Assembly: GCF_018687715.1 (NCBI RefSeq)
Contig: NC_056752.1
Span: forward strand, 15,564,501 to 15,628,500
Direction: 5' to 3'
DNA from: Carya illinoinensis
Lineage: Eukaryota > Streptophyta > Magnoliopsida > Fagales > Juglandaceae
DNA length: 64,000 bases
Shown here: positions 23,146 through 34,609 of the stretch, piece after piece
Layout: each line of letters starts with the position of its first letter
Numbering within the stretch: the stretch's first letter is position 1
The notes under the pieces: generated by a model
What the model saw: the letters and a program-made list of their open reading frames with translations, nothing else
Told to the model about the DNA's origin: nothing
Database searches by the model: none
Program-made: the position numbers and the translations under genes

Positions 23146-23581
23146 GTGACTCACACCACTTTCTCTGCAGCGCCAGTACTCACGATCCTCCTCTTAGATT
23201 ACTTTCTTGATGGCCGACCAGGGAAGATAGTGATTATGATTGCAGTTGACCGACAAATACAACAACGATTAGAGGTGATGATCCAGTACGTAAACGACAC
23301 CCTGATGGTGAACTCGATGATGTCATTTCTGGACTCGTTGGTTGGGCTCACGAGTAACGCACTGAGCATGGTGTTCTAGTACAGTCTTTTCGGGAACGGG
23401 GCCTATGAGTTCTTGTCCGCTATCGACGAGATTCTCAAACTGATGGATGAGCTATCAGCTCGGTCCGATAGCTTGCGCGACGACGTATCTGTCGAAGAGA
23501 CGATTTACAATACGGAAGGGCAAAGCGTGACCTCATCATCGAGACCCTCGGATTCTGAGGCTGCTCAACTCACTCCGGCTT
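23146..23581 (+). CDS. Unidentified gene-like frames in the Copia interior
   Basis: A 77-codon frame (23146-23379) continues past a TAG as an open stretch to the TGA near 23581 (NGAYEFLSAIDEILKLMDEL, then EETIYNTEGQSV and a Ser-rich end). GC content is higher than in the rest of the element. I do not recognise the family. It is probably part of the same captured assembly, ending just before a CT-rich AT-flanked segment. Confidence 0.35.
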
Positions 23582-23599
23582 GAAAATATTCCTACTCCC

Positions 23600-25320
23600 A
23601 TTTTCTTTCTCTTAGTTTATAGCCCCATCATTTTTTTTGTCTTCTCATGCACCTTCTCTCTCACTTACAGGACCCACACCACCAACAATGAAGACTAAGA
23701 CCAATGCATAGATCCAAATGTCGGGCCATGGTTTTCAAACAAAGCTCTCTTTATTTTTATGAGTTCACACCATGTTGTCAATAATAATCTTCTTGGTGGG
23801 GACAAGGATTTAATACTTTTGACAAAGTCTTTAAAAGTGGCTCACAAGATGATAGAAGAGATCTACTGCCCACCAACAACTACACCTATAAGTCACATAT
23901 TTTATTTTAATCAAACGTCGGCCAGATGGGTCAATATTTACGGTGGCACAAACAGGTAGTTTGGATACGAATGATGAAAATTCTAACTGTAGTATTTCTT
24001 GTATAGCTAATGTTTTCGGGAAGAATCTCATGCGTTGAAAAAGGGAAATACAAGAAATAAAAAAATGGCAGATAAGCCCGCTCTAAGAGCATGAAGTTTT
24101 TGATGATTTTGAAACTAACGATCTTCTACTTCAAATAAGTTTTTCAATATATTATTTACAATTCCTAAGGTGAGTATTAATGATTATATTCATTATTATT
24201 ACTTGATAAATTCTATGTTTATTCACATAGTTTACATTTCAAATTATATTTATGGTAAATTAAAATGTCCATAATTTACATTTCAATTATATTTGTGATT
24301 AATTTTATTCACATAATTTATATGCAAGTTTTATTTATTTATTTTTTTATACTTGTTATGAATTATTGATGATATGCTTAAAATGAATGTCTTGAATGTG
24401 CTCCTGAAGTAGCAATATCGAGTGTGCTCTTGAAGTAGCAATATTGAGTCCTACCAGCTTTCGAGCCAGAAGCTTGTATTAGAAAAGTTACCAACTTTCT
24501 CTTTGAGATGATATTATACAATTATTGAATTAAAAATTATGATGCATCAAAAGTGATATGATTCAAAATATTTGTATCTTTTCATGATTATCTTGATAAT
24601 CCAAAATCAATTACGATAAGTCGAATTTCTTCTTATGAACGTCCATAAAAGAACTAGAAGATTCTTTTACTATAAAGTCTTACAACCAGAAGTGGAAAGA
24701 AAAATTTGCTAAAAGCAAATAAGATGAAATAACTTGACGTTATCTTGATTATCATATGTGAACTGGAAGTTCAGATGATAATCAAATTATGGATGCAATA
24801 AGATAAAAATGTCTCATATTCTAGTTGCTAAAATCTCAGCGAGGATTGAAGTCCTTGTAGGACAATTAAGAAATTCAGCAGTCTAATGAACATAAGATAT
24901 GTCTAAAGGCATGTGAGACTTATTGATACAAAAGATAGAGCATCTCGAAAGAGAAAAGCACAAATAATTTGGTGCTCCTGAAGAGGCCATATCCACAAAA
25001 TAAGCAATAAAGTTTATCCAAATTTTCTGTATAAAATTCTCCTATATAAACTCTTGAAGAGTATAAATCTTCTGATGAGTGCCTCCTGAAGAGGTTTTTC
25101 ATGAAAATATCTTCCCTTGAAGAGGGACAGATACCTGAAAATAACTAGATCTCGATACATTTCATGAATATTGAAGAAATTATGGAAAGAAATAAAATCG
25201 TTGTCGACAACGTATTTCCATATAAGATGGCAATTGACATTACCAGAAGTAATGAAGAAAGTGAATAAAAAACCGTCGAAAAATACTGACGTAAAGTATT
25301 GACCAAATTTGAAAGAAACA
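23600..25320 (+). other. Damaged Copia interior
   Basis: No long frame survives. Short direct repeats such as GAATGTGCTCCTGAAGTAGCAATAT (second copy slightly changed) occur near 24393-24445. An open 66-codon stretch at 23759-23959 is not recognised. The region is treated as degenerate retrotransposon sequence. Confidence 0.5.
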
Positions 25321-25340
25321 ATTCCTACATAATTTATTTA

Positions 25341-25800
25341 CTAGTAAAATATGATGCATATGGACTTATAGTCCAAACACCTAAAGAGGTGATGCTTGTT
25401 GAATATCAGTTGGTATTTATATAAAGAAAATGAAAATGTGATATATAAATCATGAGTCAGTTTCTTGCAAACAATTCCTGCAGAATTGATATCACTAGTA
25501 AAATGTGATACATATGGACTAGTAGTCCAAACACCTAAAGAGGTGATGCTTGTTAAATATTAGTAGATATTTATGAAAATGTGATATATAAATCACGGGT
25601 CAGTTTCTCGCAGATAATTCTTGCAGAATTAATATCACTAGTAAAATGTGATACATATGGACTTGAAGTCCAAACACCTAAAGAGGTGATGTTTGTTAAA
25701 TATCAGTGGATATTTATATAAATGATATAAAATGCCTAAAACTTTTAATCTGAAAATGTGATATAGAAATCACAAGTCGGTTTCTTGCAGAAACAATATT
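25341..25800 (+). repeat. Three-copy tandem repeat, period about 143-154 bp
   Basis: Units begin CTAGTAAAAT at 25341, 25495 and 25638. Each contains a CATATGGACT variant followed by AGTCCAAACACCTAAAGAGG and ATGTGATATATAAATCA (variants). Copies differ at scattered bases, and the third has an insertion of about 30 bp. Located inside the Copia interior. Confidence 0.85.
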
Positions 25801-26337
25801 GATATGTTTTTAAAGTGTATGAAATTATATTGAGGTTTTTTATTAGCTTAAAAGTTACCAAGAGTTTGGATATGCATGATTAACTGCATATTTATATGGA
25901 TCATTGGATCATGACATATATATGAAAATCCCTGAAGGATAGAAAATGTCTGAAGCTTCTAATCTGAATACATCTATCAAGTTTCAAAAATCCTTATATG
26001 ATCTAAAACAATTCAAACGCACGTGGAACAAGTTATTATTGCAGTTTATATATATGATTTAAATGTCATTGAGGTTCTAGAAGAGCTCATGAAAACTGCA
26101 CATATTTGAAATATAAATCTGAAACCTTTGCGGTTTCAAGGGAGAGATGAATGATATTATTAGTTCTGAAATACCATCTCTTAAATGCAATTAGTATTTC
26201 AGATTCATATTACGGTTTTTGTAAGAAGTGTGCATTATTAAAGGAGAAATAAAATAGAGCACACAGAATATCTACCAGAAGATTGAAACACAAATATGAA
26301 TATTTGTGAAATATTATTTCATTATATCAAAACAAAA

Positions 26338-26766
26338 TTATAGAAATTTGAGGCATTTCGCCTCATTCTTTAAATGCTTTTGCTTTTCAAGAATCTGCAT
26401 GGCATCCTTATCTAAAGGAGTAGGCAATCGAAAAGAAGATTTAATCAAAGATTTTAAATTCCTATTCTCTTACTTTATTGATTCTATTTTCATGTTGGAC
26501 TCTAGGAGAAGTCGCTGAAGGATAGAAATATTCTCGTGGAGTTTGTCAACCCCACAAGTTTTAGATTGCAGTCGCTGAGAAAATGCGACAATGGATGATG
26601 AGTATCGGGTATCGAGACTCACAAGCTCATAGATAGCTTCATTATCTGACTTATTAGTCAGATCATTATTGTATTGCATAATAGCACCTGTATTAGAAAC
26701 AAGAATAGCTGATGGACGAGGTGCAGAATACCTCATATATTGGCCATGAGAAGATTGCTGAACCAT
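26338..26766 (-). pseudogene. Antisense open frame (142 codons with one internal TAA) nested in the Copia element
   Basis: From ATG 26766 a 98-codon frame runs to a TAA at 26472-26470; the same frame then continues open for 44 more codons to a second TAA at 26340-26338. The C-terminal half is Leu/Lys/Glu-rich and looks coiled-coil. It has no reverse transcriptase or integrase motif. It runs opposite to the surrounding Copia coding. About 134 bp upstream is a TATAAAAG box. The family is not recognised; options are an extra antisense ORF of a retrotransposon or a piece of an endogenous pararetrovirus, neither proven. Confidence 0.45.
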
Positions 26767-26892
26767 TGTAGAGTAAGAATGCAGAAAGAGATTGCAGGAT
26801 AAGAATGCAAAAAGAGATTGCAGAGTAAAAATACAGTATGATTACAGAAAAGTGAAGAAAATAAGATGCGAATGAAGATGAGCTGAATATCT

Positions 26893-26900
26893 CTTTTATA
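26893..26900 (-). promoter_or_regulatory. TATA box (TATAAAAG) of the antisense cassette
   Basis: Minus-strand CTCTATAAAAGAGATA lies 134 bp before the ATG at 26766. Between them a 26-bp tandem pair (TGCAATCTCTTT units, about 26825-26770) fills the presumed leader just before the ATG. Confidence 0.45.
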
Positions 26901-27849
26901 GAGAAAATTGTGACAAATTATTTCACAGCATCTCTCGTGAAGCATCTCTTTACAAGAGACAAGAAGATGTAGTATTATAGCTCTGAGGCGCCTAACAGCT
27001 ACAGAAGAGTTGAAAAAGCTTGTAGTTCTTGTCTGATCTAAAAAGTTGGCCACCATTTTTGTTGAAAAATGAGGTTAGCGGTTTAATATTGATGAATTCT
27101 TTACTAACTGTGTTATTTACAAGAACTCCAGAAAAGCACAACTCCAGAAGAGTAGTGAATTAAATGTTAAAATGATCTTGAATCAATATGGTGAATTTCA
27201 CTATAAAGTCTTGAAATACTTTTATATGGACAAAACTCATCCCCTGAGTACTCCAATGGTTGCTCGGTAATTTGATGAGCAGAAAGATCCATTTCATCTT
27301 TGTGAAGACAATGGAGAAATTTTTAATCCTGAAATACCTTATCTCAGTGCAATTGAAGCCTTGAATATGTGATTATTTTATCAATATGGATCAAGTCCAC
27401 AATTAGTTGGATATACGGATACAGGTTATCTTTCAGATCCACACAAGAAGATCATTGCAATTCATAAGAAGAAAGATGAAATTGATATCAAGAAGATACA
27501 GTCAAGTAATAATCTAGCAGATTTATTCACTCAAGCATTACCAACTGCAACATTTAAGAAGATTGTGTAGAACATTGGAATGCGGAGACTTGAAGACCTA
27601 TTATCATGTACTTTTCAAGGGAAGTAATGTCTTGAACACTTGTGCTGATTGTACTCTTTTTCCTTCGCTAAGGTTTTATCCCACTGGATTTTCCTTTACA
27701 AGGTTTTAATTAGGCAATCCTAAAACACTTGACGGTACATATGAATACTGTACTCTTTTTCCTTCGCTATTGATTTTTTCCCACAGGGTTTTTCTTTGGC
27801 AAGGTTTTAACGAGGCATATTATTTAAATATGATTATCTAAAGAGGAAG

Positions 27850-28051
27850 TGTTGTAAACCATCTTGTATTGTATGACCACATTTAGCCGTCGTAATTGAC
27901 TAAATCGTAGTCGTCAATTAAGACTTTTGTAACCCTATATATATGGGTATATTGATGTTATACCATATGAATCAATAACAGAACCTCTCTCTGAGTTCTC
28001 TTATTCTTTCTCTATCTTTGAATCTCTCTATTTTCTCATTGATTCACAACA
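27850..28051 (+). repeat. Right LTR of the Copia element
   Basis: Canonical TGTTGT start and ACAACA end. Small differences from the left LTR, including a short CT deletion near 27998, show some age. Confidence 0.9.
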
Positions 28052-28056
28052 ATTAT

Positions 28057-28849
28057 GTATTTTATAACTAATTTTAGTTTTCTACATTACATTCTCTAAA
28101 TCTAGCGGATACTGTACACAAATGTAGAGGGTGTAATCGATCTAGTTTGGTCAGATTTTGGATAAAATTTGAGACTGAGTTTTGCATTTTTAATAATTGA
28201 TTTCGCACTAATTACTCCCTTAAAGTGCTTTTCCATGTTTACCTATTCAGTCCCCCATTTTTTTTTAATATACTATATTATATGTTATATTATATTATAT
28301 TATATATTATAGAATATATATAATATAGTATATTATAGTACATAATACTATATTGATAATATATTGTAGTATATTATAGTATATTATAATATATATTATA
28401 ATTGAATTATAGATTATAGTGATATATTATAATATATAATATAATAATATATTATAGTATATTATAATATATTTTAATATAATATTAGTATAGTTATTAA
28501 TACAATAAATTATAGCGATATAAAATTTTAAAATTTAATATTATATTAATTAGTAATTTATTATATAATACGAAACTATTTTATATATAATTCTATATTA
28601 TATATAAAAATTATATACAATATAAAAAATTAAAAAATATATATATACTGATCTGGTTCAGTCTGATCCAGTTTTAGAATGTATAAAATTTTAATTAATT
28701 TCTCTAACTTCTTTTTACTTTTTTTCATTACCAAAAAGCCACTTTATTTCATTATTAAGCCCTGTAGGTTTATTTTGTGCCATCTTCGCTTCCTCAAAGG
28801 ACTAGTTTTGCTGCTCATCAAGCTTTTATGATCATGATTTGCAAAATAA
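28057..28849. other. Spacer with TA-rich simple sequence
   Basis: About 28262-28640 is almost pure A and T with repeated TATATTATA variants, an expanded low-complexity tract. No genes. Confidence 0.7.
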
Positions 28850-29018
28850 CAATGCTACATACAGTTGTGGAATTACAAATGCTGCGCAATCGCTTTGAAA
28901 AAAAGTGGGGTCCACGATTAAAAAGTTAGTTTTTTTTTTTCATGTGGATCCCATATTAATTCATTTTTTTCAAAGCGAATGCACGTCGTTTGCACAACCA
29001 CGACTGCAAATATCATTT
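28850..29018. mobile_element. Foldback MITE, about 169 bp
   Basis: The two halves are imperfect inverted copies: AATGCTACATACAGTTGTGG at 28851 matches the inverse of CCACGACTGCAAATATCATT at the right end, and TCGCTTTGAAAAAAA plus GGGTCCAC pair with the inverse of GTGGATCCC and TTTTTTTCAAAGCGA. No coding sequence. The target duplication is uncertain. Confidence 0.7.
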
Positions 29019-29974
29019 CTCTTTGCAAAAAGCTTCAAATCTACAATGCAGTTCAAGCATCCCGTTGTCTGTCTGAGGTAATATTTTTGAAACAAATTCT
29101 CCCCATAGCTCCTCCACTTTCTAGTGGGTTTTGGGTATGCTTCAGCCTTTTCTTTGTCATGAACTTGAAAATATTATTTTATAATTATTGAAAATGAATA
29201 TTTTCATAATATAGTTTGAGAATATTTTCATTGTATAATCCTTTTTTAATTAATTTATATTTTGGTCTAGTTTATAAATTTGGATTAATTTATAATATAA
29301 CATAATTATATGACATTGTATATGAGGAGATAAGCTGATGTATGATATATTGTAAAAGTCAGTATGTAAAATAAAAAAATAAGTTTTAGTGATGTATTTT
29401 AAAAGATAAGATGAAAAAACTATTGTGAACGCTCTAAGAGTTATATTATATATAATCATGCTTCGTGCAATAATTTAAGAACTTAGTTATTTATTATATT
29501 TTAATTATCTATTAATTCTTTAATATCGTATCAAGATATATTAAGAGGATGATTATTAAAATAATGATAAATAACATACTTTTTTATTATATAAAAAATA
29601 ATATAAAACTCTCATCTCACTTTCTTCTTATTATATAAAATATGACATCTTTAAATTATTCTTTACTCTTTTTAAAGAAAATTATATGTTTCACTAATCT
29701 ATCATCTATTTGATGCCATATCAAGATATGTTGAGAAATGATAGTTAAAATGATCCTAAATAATATTTTTTTTATCAATATATTAAAACAAGAGTAATAC
29801 TACATATTATACGATCATATTGTTTTCATTTTGTAATGTAAAATGTAACATCCTTAAATTATTCTTTATTTTTTTTAGAAAAATTTAAATATTGATAGAT
29901 GAAAGCAGGTATTATTCTTTTTTAAAAGTAGAAATGAAAGTTACGGGAAGAAAAATGAAATCTCTCTTAAGATT
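29019..29974. other. AT-rich intergenic DNA with a shared MITE end (about 29325-29440)
   Basis: GATGTATGATATATTGTAAA, GTCAGTATGTAAAATAAAA and GATGTATTTTAAAAGATA at 29325-29420 recur nearly unchanged at 63275-63350, marking one dispersed family; the end TATTGTGAACGCTCTAAGAG resembles the inverse of the left end of the copy at about 62992. No gene seen. Confidence 0.55.
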
Positions 29975-30155
29975 GAGTGCTGTTTAGATAATGAGTTAAG
30001 ATGAAAGTAAAAAATTAAATAAAATATTTTTAGAATATTATTTTTAATTTAAAAAAATTAAATTTTTTATTATATTTTATATACAAATTTAAAAAATTAT
30101 AATAACGAGGTAAAATAAGATGAAATAAAATATTTTTAAATAAAATATCTAAAGG
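29975..30155. mobile_element. MITE-like element upstream of the palmitoyltransferase gene
   Basis: TGCTGTTTAGATAATGAGTT, AATATTTTTAGAATATTATT and AAGATGAAATAAAATATTTT in order match a MITE type recalled from walnut-family genomes. A related but more damaged copy is at 39235-39450. Ends are approximate. Its position immediately before the GC-rich 5' UTR makes it part of the likely promoter region. Confidence 0.5.
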
Positions 30156-30448
30156 TACCCAATCCGAGTCCGACCTGGTGGCCGTTGATTATCCGACTCG
30201 CATAACTTTCGATCTCCGAAGCGGACTACCGAACTGGTTGTGCCTTGCTTTCTCGGACGTCCAAACCGTTCTGTTAACATCGTCCCCCGAATCAAGTACG
30301 AACCGAACAAGTTCCTATTCCAATCGCGTGTCGGAGAACACATTTAAACCTGGCTCCGAATATCTGGAAACGCCTATTCCCAGTCCGAACCAGAAGACCT
30401 GTCTCAGTCATCTCCCAAATCGGGATAGGCCCACTTTCCAATCCCGGA

Positions 30449-32442
30449 ATGGACATAAACGTATTCAAGTTTTGCTCGGGCCTCAAAGTCCTTGGCTACT
30501 TCATGATCCTCCTGGTCGCCGGAATTATTGCCGTCTCGTACTACGCCGTTGTAGTGCTCACCTGGGGCCCCCAGTTGCTTCGTGGTGGGGTCCACTCGTT
30601 CCTGGCCTTCTCCATTCTCATACTGTTCCATTTTCTGGTAATATGTCTGTAACTCGCTTGATATCTATCCCGCTGTCGATTACGTTTTCATTTCGTTTGT
30701 TTGATTGAATGCGATTCTGAGATAACTAGAATTTGGGTTCCGAGAAAGTCAAAATTTGGGTTATGAGGAAATCGAAGCTGAACTATCGAGCTTTAATTTC
30801 TTGATAGGTAAAAATGCTTTAGTATCAAGCTTTATCGATTCCAAAACAGTCATATCATGTTCTAATTAAACTTCATCCCTTTTTTTAGCTTATGCTGTTA
30901 TCATGGAGTTACTGTATGGTAGTCTTTAGAGACCCGGGATCTGTCCCTGAAAATTGGAGACCTCTAGCAGAAGAGGAGAATTTGGAGGCTGGTAGTTCTA
31001 TGCAAATGTCTGATAATGTCGTGCCGGAGGCTTTAGCTTCTACATGGTCTTCCTCGGATGGACTCGAAAGGAAACAGACAGGCTATTGTAGTCGATGCCA
31101 AAATGGCAAGCCACCACGTTGCCATCATTGCTCCATTTGTAAGCCAACCTGCTTGCTAATGTTGCTCACTGGTTTCTATATTGCTTGTATCTTACCATGT
31201 TTTGTTCCTTTTTCTTTTTGGGCTGAAATATTCTATTCTCCGGCGCTTGCTGATAAGTCTTCTGTCTTACACCTTTTTATATCTAGAAAATAGATGGGGT
31301 TTTCAAATTCCTTCATCTCTGCGTCTTTCAGATCTCTTTCAAAAGATCTACGCTTCTTAACATGTTCTTAAGCCACATAAGTTTTCTGCCATCTCTTAAA
31401 GAGTAAAATTTTCTTCATCCTGGACATAAGGAAGTGATAAAAAAGAAGACATTTCTTTCTTTGAACTGCATCAACAGTGTGACTTTCTTTTCCTGCTATT
31501 TTCTGAAATATTTTGCTCATCTGCTCAGTCGATGTCCCTGAAGCTAATGCTTCTTGACGAATAGAATTCTTTTCTTTTCTTTTTTATTTCTGTTTCAAAG
31601 GGTTTGGAACCACACATCTGATGCCTGTTCCCTGTTTGAACTGTGATGTATTTTTCCCTTGTACTTTTGTGTGTGTAGTTGCTATGCAACATGGTTCTTA
31701 TTGAAATCAGCAGCATGTTGTAAAGTGAAAGTTATTCCAATTAAAAAATAATAACTCTTCAAGAATGTTGTGACTTGCTTAATCATCGCAAATGATTCTG
31801 TACATTTGTTCTTTATCATCCACAAATCTTGTCTGAAAGAATTTTCATATTATTAATCTAATTTTACAGACCATTCACTGGTTTATAATGTTGCTGCAGG
31901 CTTTTGTTTGCATTCAGTTTACAGGAAAATGTCAGAAATCCCATAATGTGTTTTATTGGTATATCCAATTTTTGTAATTTTTTTTTTAAATCTGTTGTGC
32001 AGGCCAAAGATGTGTTCTAAAGATGGATCACCATTGTGTTTGGGTGGTGAATTGTGTTGGAGCCTGCAACTACAAGTTTTTTCTTCTTTTCTTGGTAAAT
32101 TCATGTTCTTTGATAGTCAAGACTGTTATGTGAGTCCCAAAGTAGTAAATATGCCTTAAGTTATTCTATTCAACTTTGACTTGGAGGATGGAAAAGCCTG
32201 AAAAAAGAAAAAGAAAATGAACTAGGACCCGGATGATTGGTTCTTAAAACCCAGCACATGACGGCTGTTTCATATTACTTATAAAAAAGGGGTGCTTCAT
32301 ATTATTTTTCTTTCAGTTTAGGGACTGGCACCTGGGACTTTTGTAAATTCTCGTAACTAGGAGTCTATACCTCCTTAATATATATAAAAGGTTACCCAAA
32401 ACAAGAAAAAGGAGAGGAGGTTGTGCTGCTGATGTTGTCTTT

Positions 32443-32487
<45 letters not shown>

Positions 32488-34563
32488 TTTTCCCTGCGGC
32501 AGGGGGGGGGGGGGGGGGGAGGTTGTTACTGAGGATGACTGGCTTCTTTTTTCTTGGCTTAAAATTTTTTCTTTTCTTATCTTTTCCCTTGACAGTTATA
32601 TACTTTCCTGGAGACGACATTGGATACCTTAGTTTTGCTGCCTAGTTTTGTTAAATTCTTTACTGAATCCAAGAATCATTCCAGCTCTCCTGGCAGTCTT
32701 GCAATAACTTTTTTGGCTTTTGGTAAGTGTTCTGCCTAAATTCTTCATTTTCCTCTTTTCATCTCCATGCATTGGTTCTGCTTTCTCATTGTTTTCATGT
32801 TCCTTACAGATTGTGTGCCTTGAATCTTGATGCAGTTCTAAATTTGGCCTTTGCACTGAGTCTACTTTGTTTCGTAATTATGCATGCGTCTCTTGTGTCA
32901 AGCAATACCACATCAGTAGAGGTAATAAACATTTTCTTTTTACTTTGATTTTAGATTTTGATCAAGTGAGTTTACCCTTGTGCTGTGATACCTACAATAG
33001 TCTTTGACATTTCACTCTGACCTGCATATATATTTCTTTGGAATGTATAAAAATAAGGTGTGTCAGTTATTTTAACCTATAACAGCTAAGAAATGTGCAA
33101 TTATTCTTCTGTTCCACCAAAAAGGACTACTTTTAGAAGAGTATAGGTGACCAAAGTTTGCGGAAAATGAATGGGCTATCATTGTCTCAATGACTTCAAA
33201 ATATAATACTTTTTATTTTTATAATTTCAAAATTTTTACACCTAATGCAAACAAGGCTGTTTGCTCTTGATGGTTGGGGCCTTGGTTAAATATCATATAA
33301 AATCATCTCAAAATAATGTATCAGGTTTATGAGAAGAAAAAGGCAGTTAGGTGGAGATACGATGTGGGCAAGAAGAGGAATTTTGAGCAGGTGAGACAAA
33401 TCTCTTCTTTCTTAACTTTGTGTGGACACAAAAATTGATTTAGAATAACTTGTGATTGATGATTTTGAAAGGCTTACTGGGGACTTGTATTCTGTGATAG
33501 TAAATTTCTGCAGTTCTACAATAATAATAGTTATAACAATAATTAAAACAATGCTAGGTCACATTTGGAAGAAAATGTATTACGAATTCAAAATGTTAGG
33601 TTTCTCCAAAAGAATAATGGTGAAAAGAAAAAGAAAACAGAGAAGGTAAATAATATTTTTTTTAATAAGTAAATGATTATATTGATATGAATAGGCATAA
33701 CCTAAGTACACAAGATGATAGACAAAAGGTCACACCTATTTAGCTAGAAGTAATAGAAACAAGAAAATCATGAAAATCAAGGCCACGACAATCTACAGCT
33801 GTGGCCTAAAGAAAAAGAGTGCTAACAAAAAATAATCTAAGTTCTTTTAGTGAGTGCTCCTTGTCTTCAAATGTCCGTTCATTTCACTCCTTCCATAGGC
33901 ACCACATAATACAAATTGGGACCATTTTCCTCAACGTTCCAGCCATCTCACAATCCAACAGTAAATGATCCACAATTTCACCATTTTTCCTACGCATATA
34001 GCACCAATCTAATATGATCACCTTATGTCTCTGTAGATTATCCGTCGTCAAGATCTTACCTAATGCTGTTGTCAACACAAAAAATGCCGTTTTGGGAGGT
34101 GCCTTGTTTCTCCATATCTTTCTCCATTGGAATTGTGTATTCTGTGGTTGTGTAAACAACTTATAAATAGAACGGACCGAGAATGTATCTTTACTGGTGG
34201 GTACCCACCACATCTTATCTGCTCCGTGGGTTCTCGGCATCATGGTGTATAGAAGACCAAAGAACTCCTCAATGCCGCCAACTCCCCAATCTTGGACGAC
34301 TCTAGCGAAATTCACATTCGAATGGACTAGGTCCCTAGATAACTCCATGCAATTAGCCATTGGGGCATCTGTCTCGCCTGCAATCCTAAAAACTGATGGG
34401 AATGAATCCTTTAGGGTTTGATTTCCACACCATAGATCAGTTCAAAATTTTATTCTAGATCCATCACCCAACACCAGTCTAGTATGTCGATTAAAGATCC
34501 CCCACCCTCTTTGAATGTGTTTCCAAATTCCCACTCCATAAACCTTGTGAACCTCCCTAGTGC

Positions 34564-34609
<46 letters not shown>

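Larger units (their letters stand above)
22083..28051 (+). mobile_element. Copia LTR retrotransposon, complete ends, decayed interior
   Basis: Left LTR 22083-22286 (204 bp) and right LTR 27850-28051 (202 bp) are near identical, end in ACAACA, and are flanked by the 5-bp duplication ATTAT (22078-22082 and 28052-28056). The right LTR begins TGTTGT; the left begins TATTGT, so its terminal TG has mutated. A polypurine tract AAAGAGGAAG abuts the right LTR (27840-27849). The interior shows broken Copia coding near the 3' end (about 27200-27600: THPLSTPMVAR, YGSSPQLVGYTDTGYLSDPH, IQSSNNLADLFTQALP), heavily damaged sequence at 24000-26300, host-gene-like segments at 22387-23581, and an antisense cassette at 26338-27060. 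Not autonomous. Confidence 0.92.

Noticed and set aside
25341..25800. Possible CRISPR-like array
   Set aside because: Three long diverged tandem units inside a retrotransposon in a eukaryotic genome; no short repeat-spacer structure.
30178..30708. 176-codon open frame overlapping palmitoyltransferase exon 1
   Set aside because: It runs in a different frame from the well-supported exon 1, has no motif, and is explained by GC-rich 5' UTR plus coding shadow.
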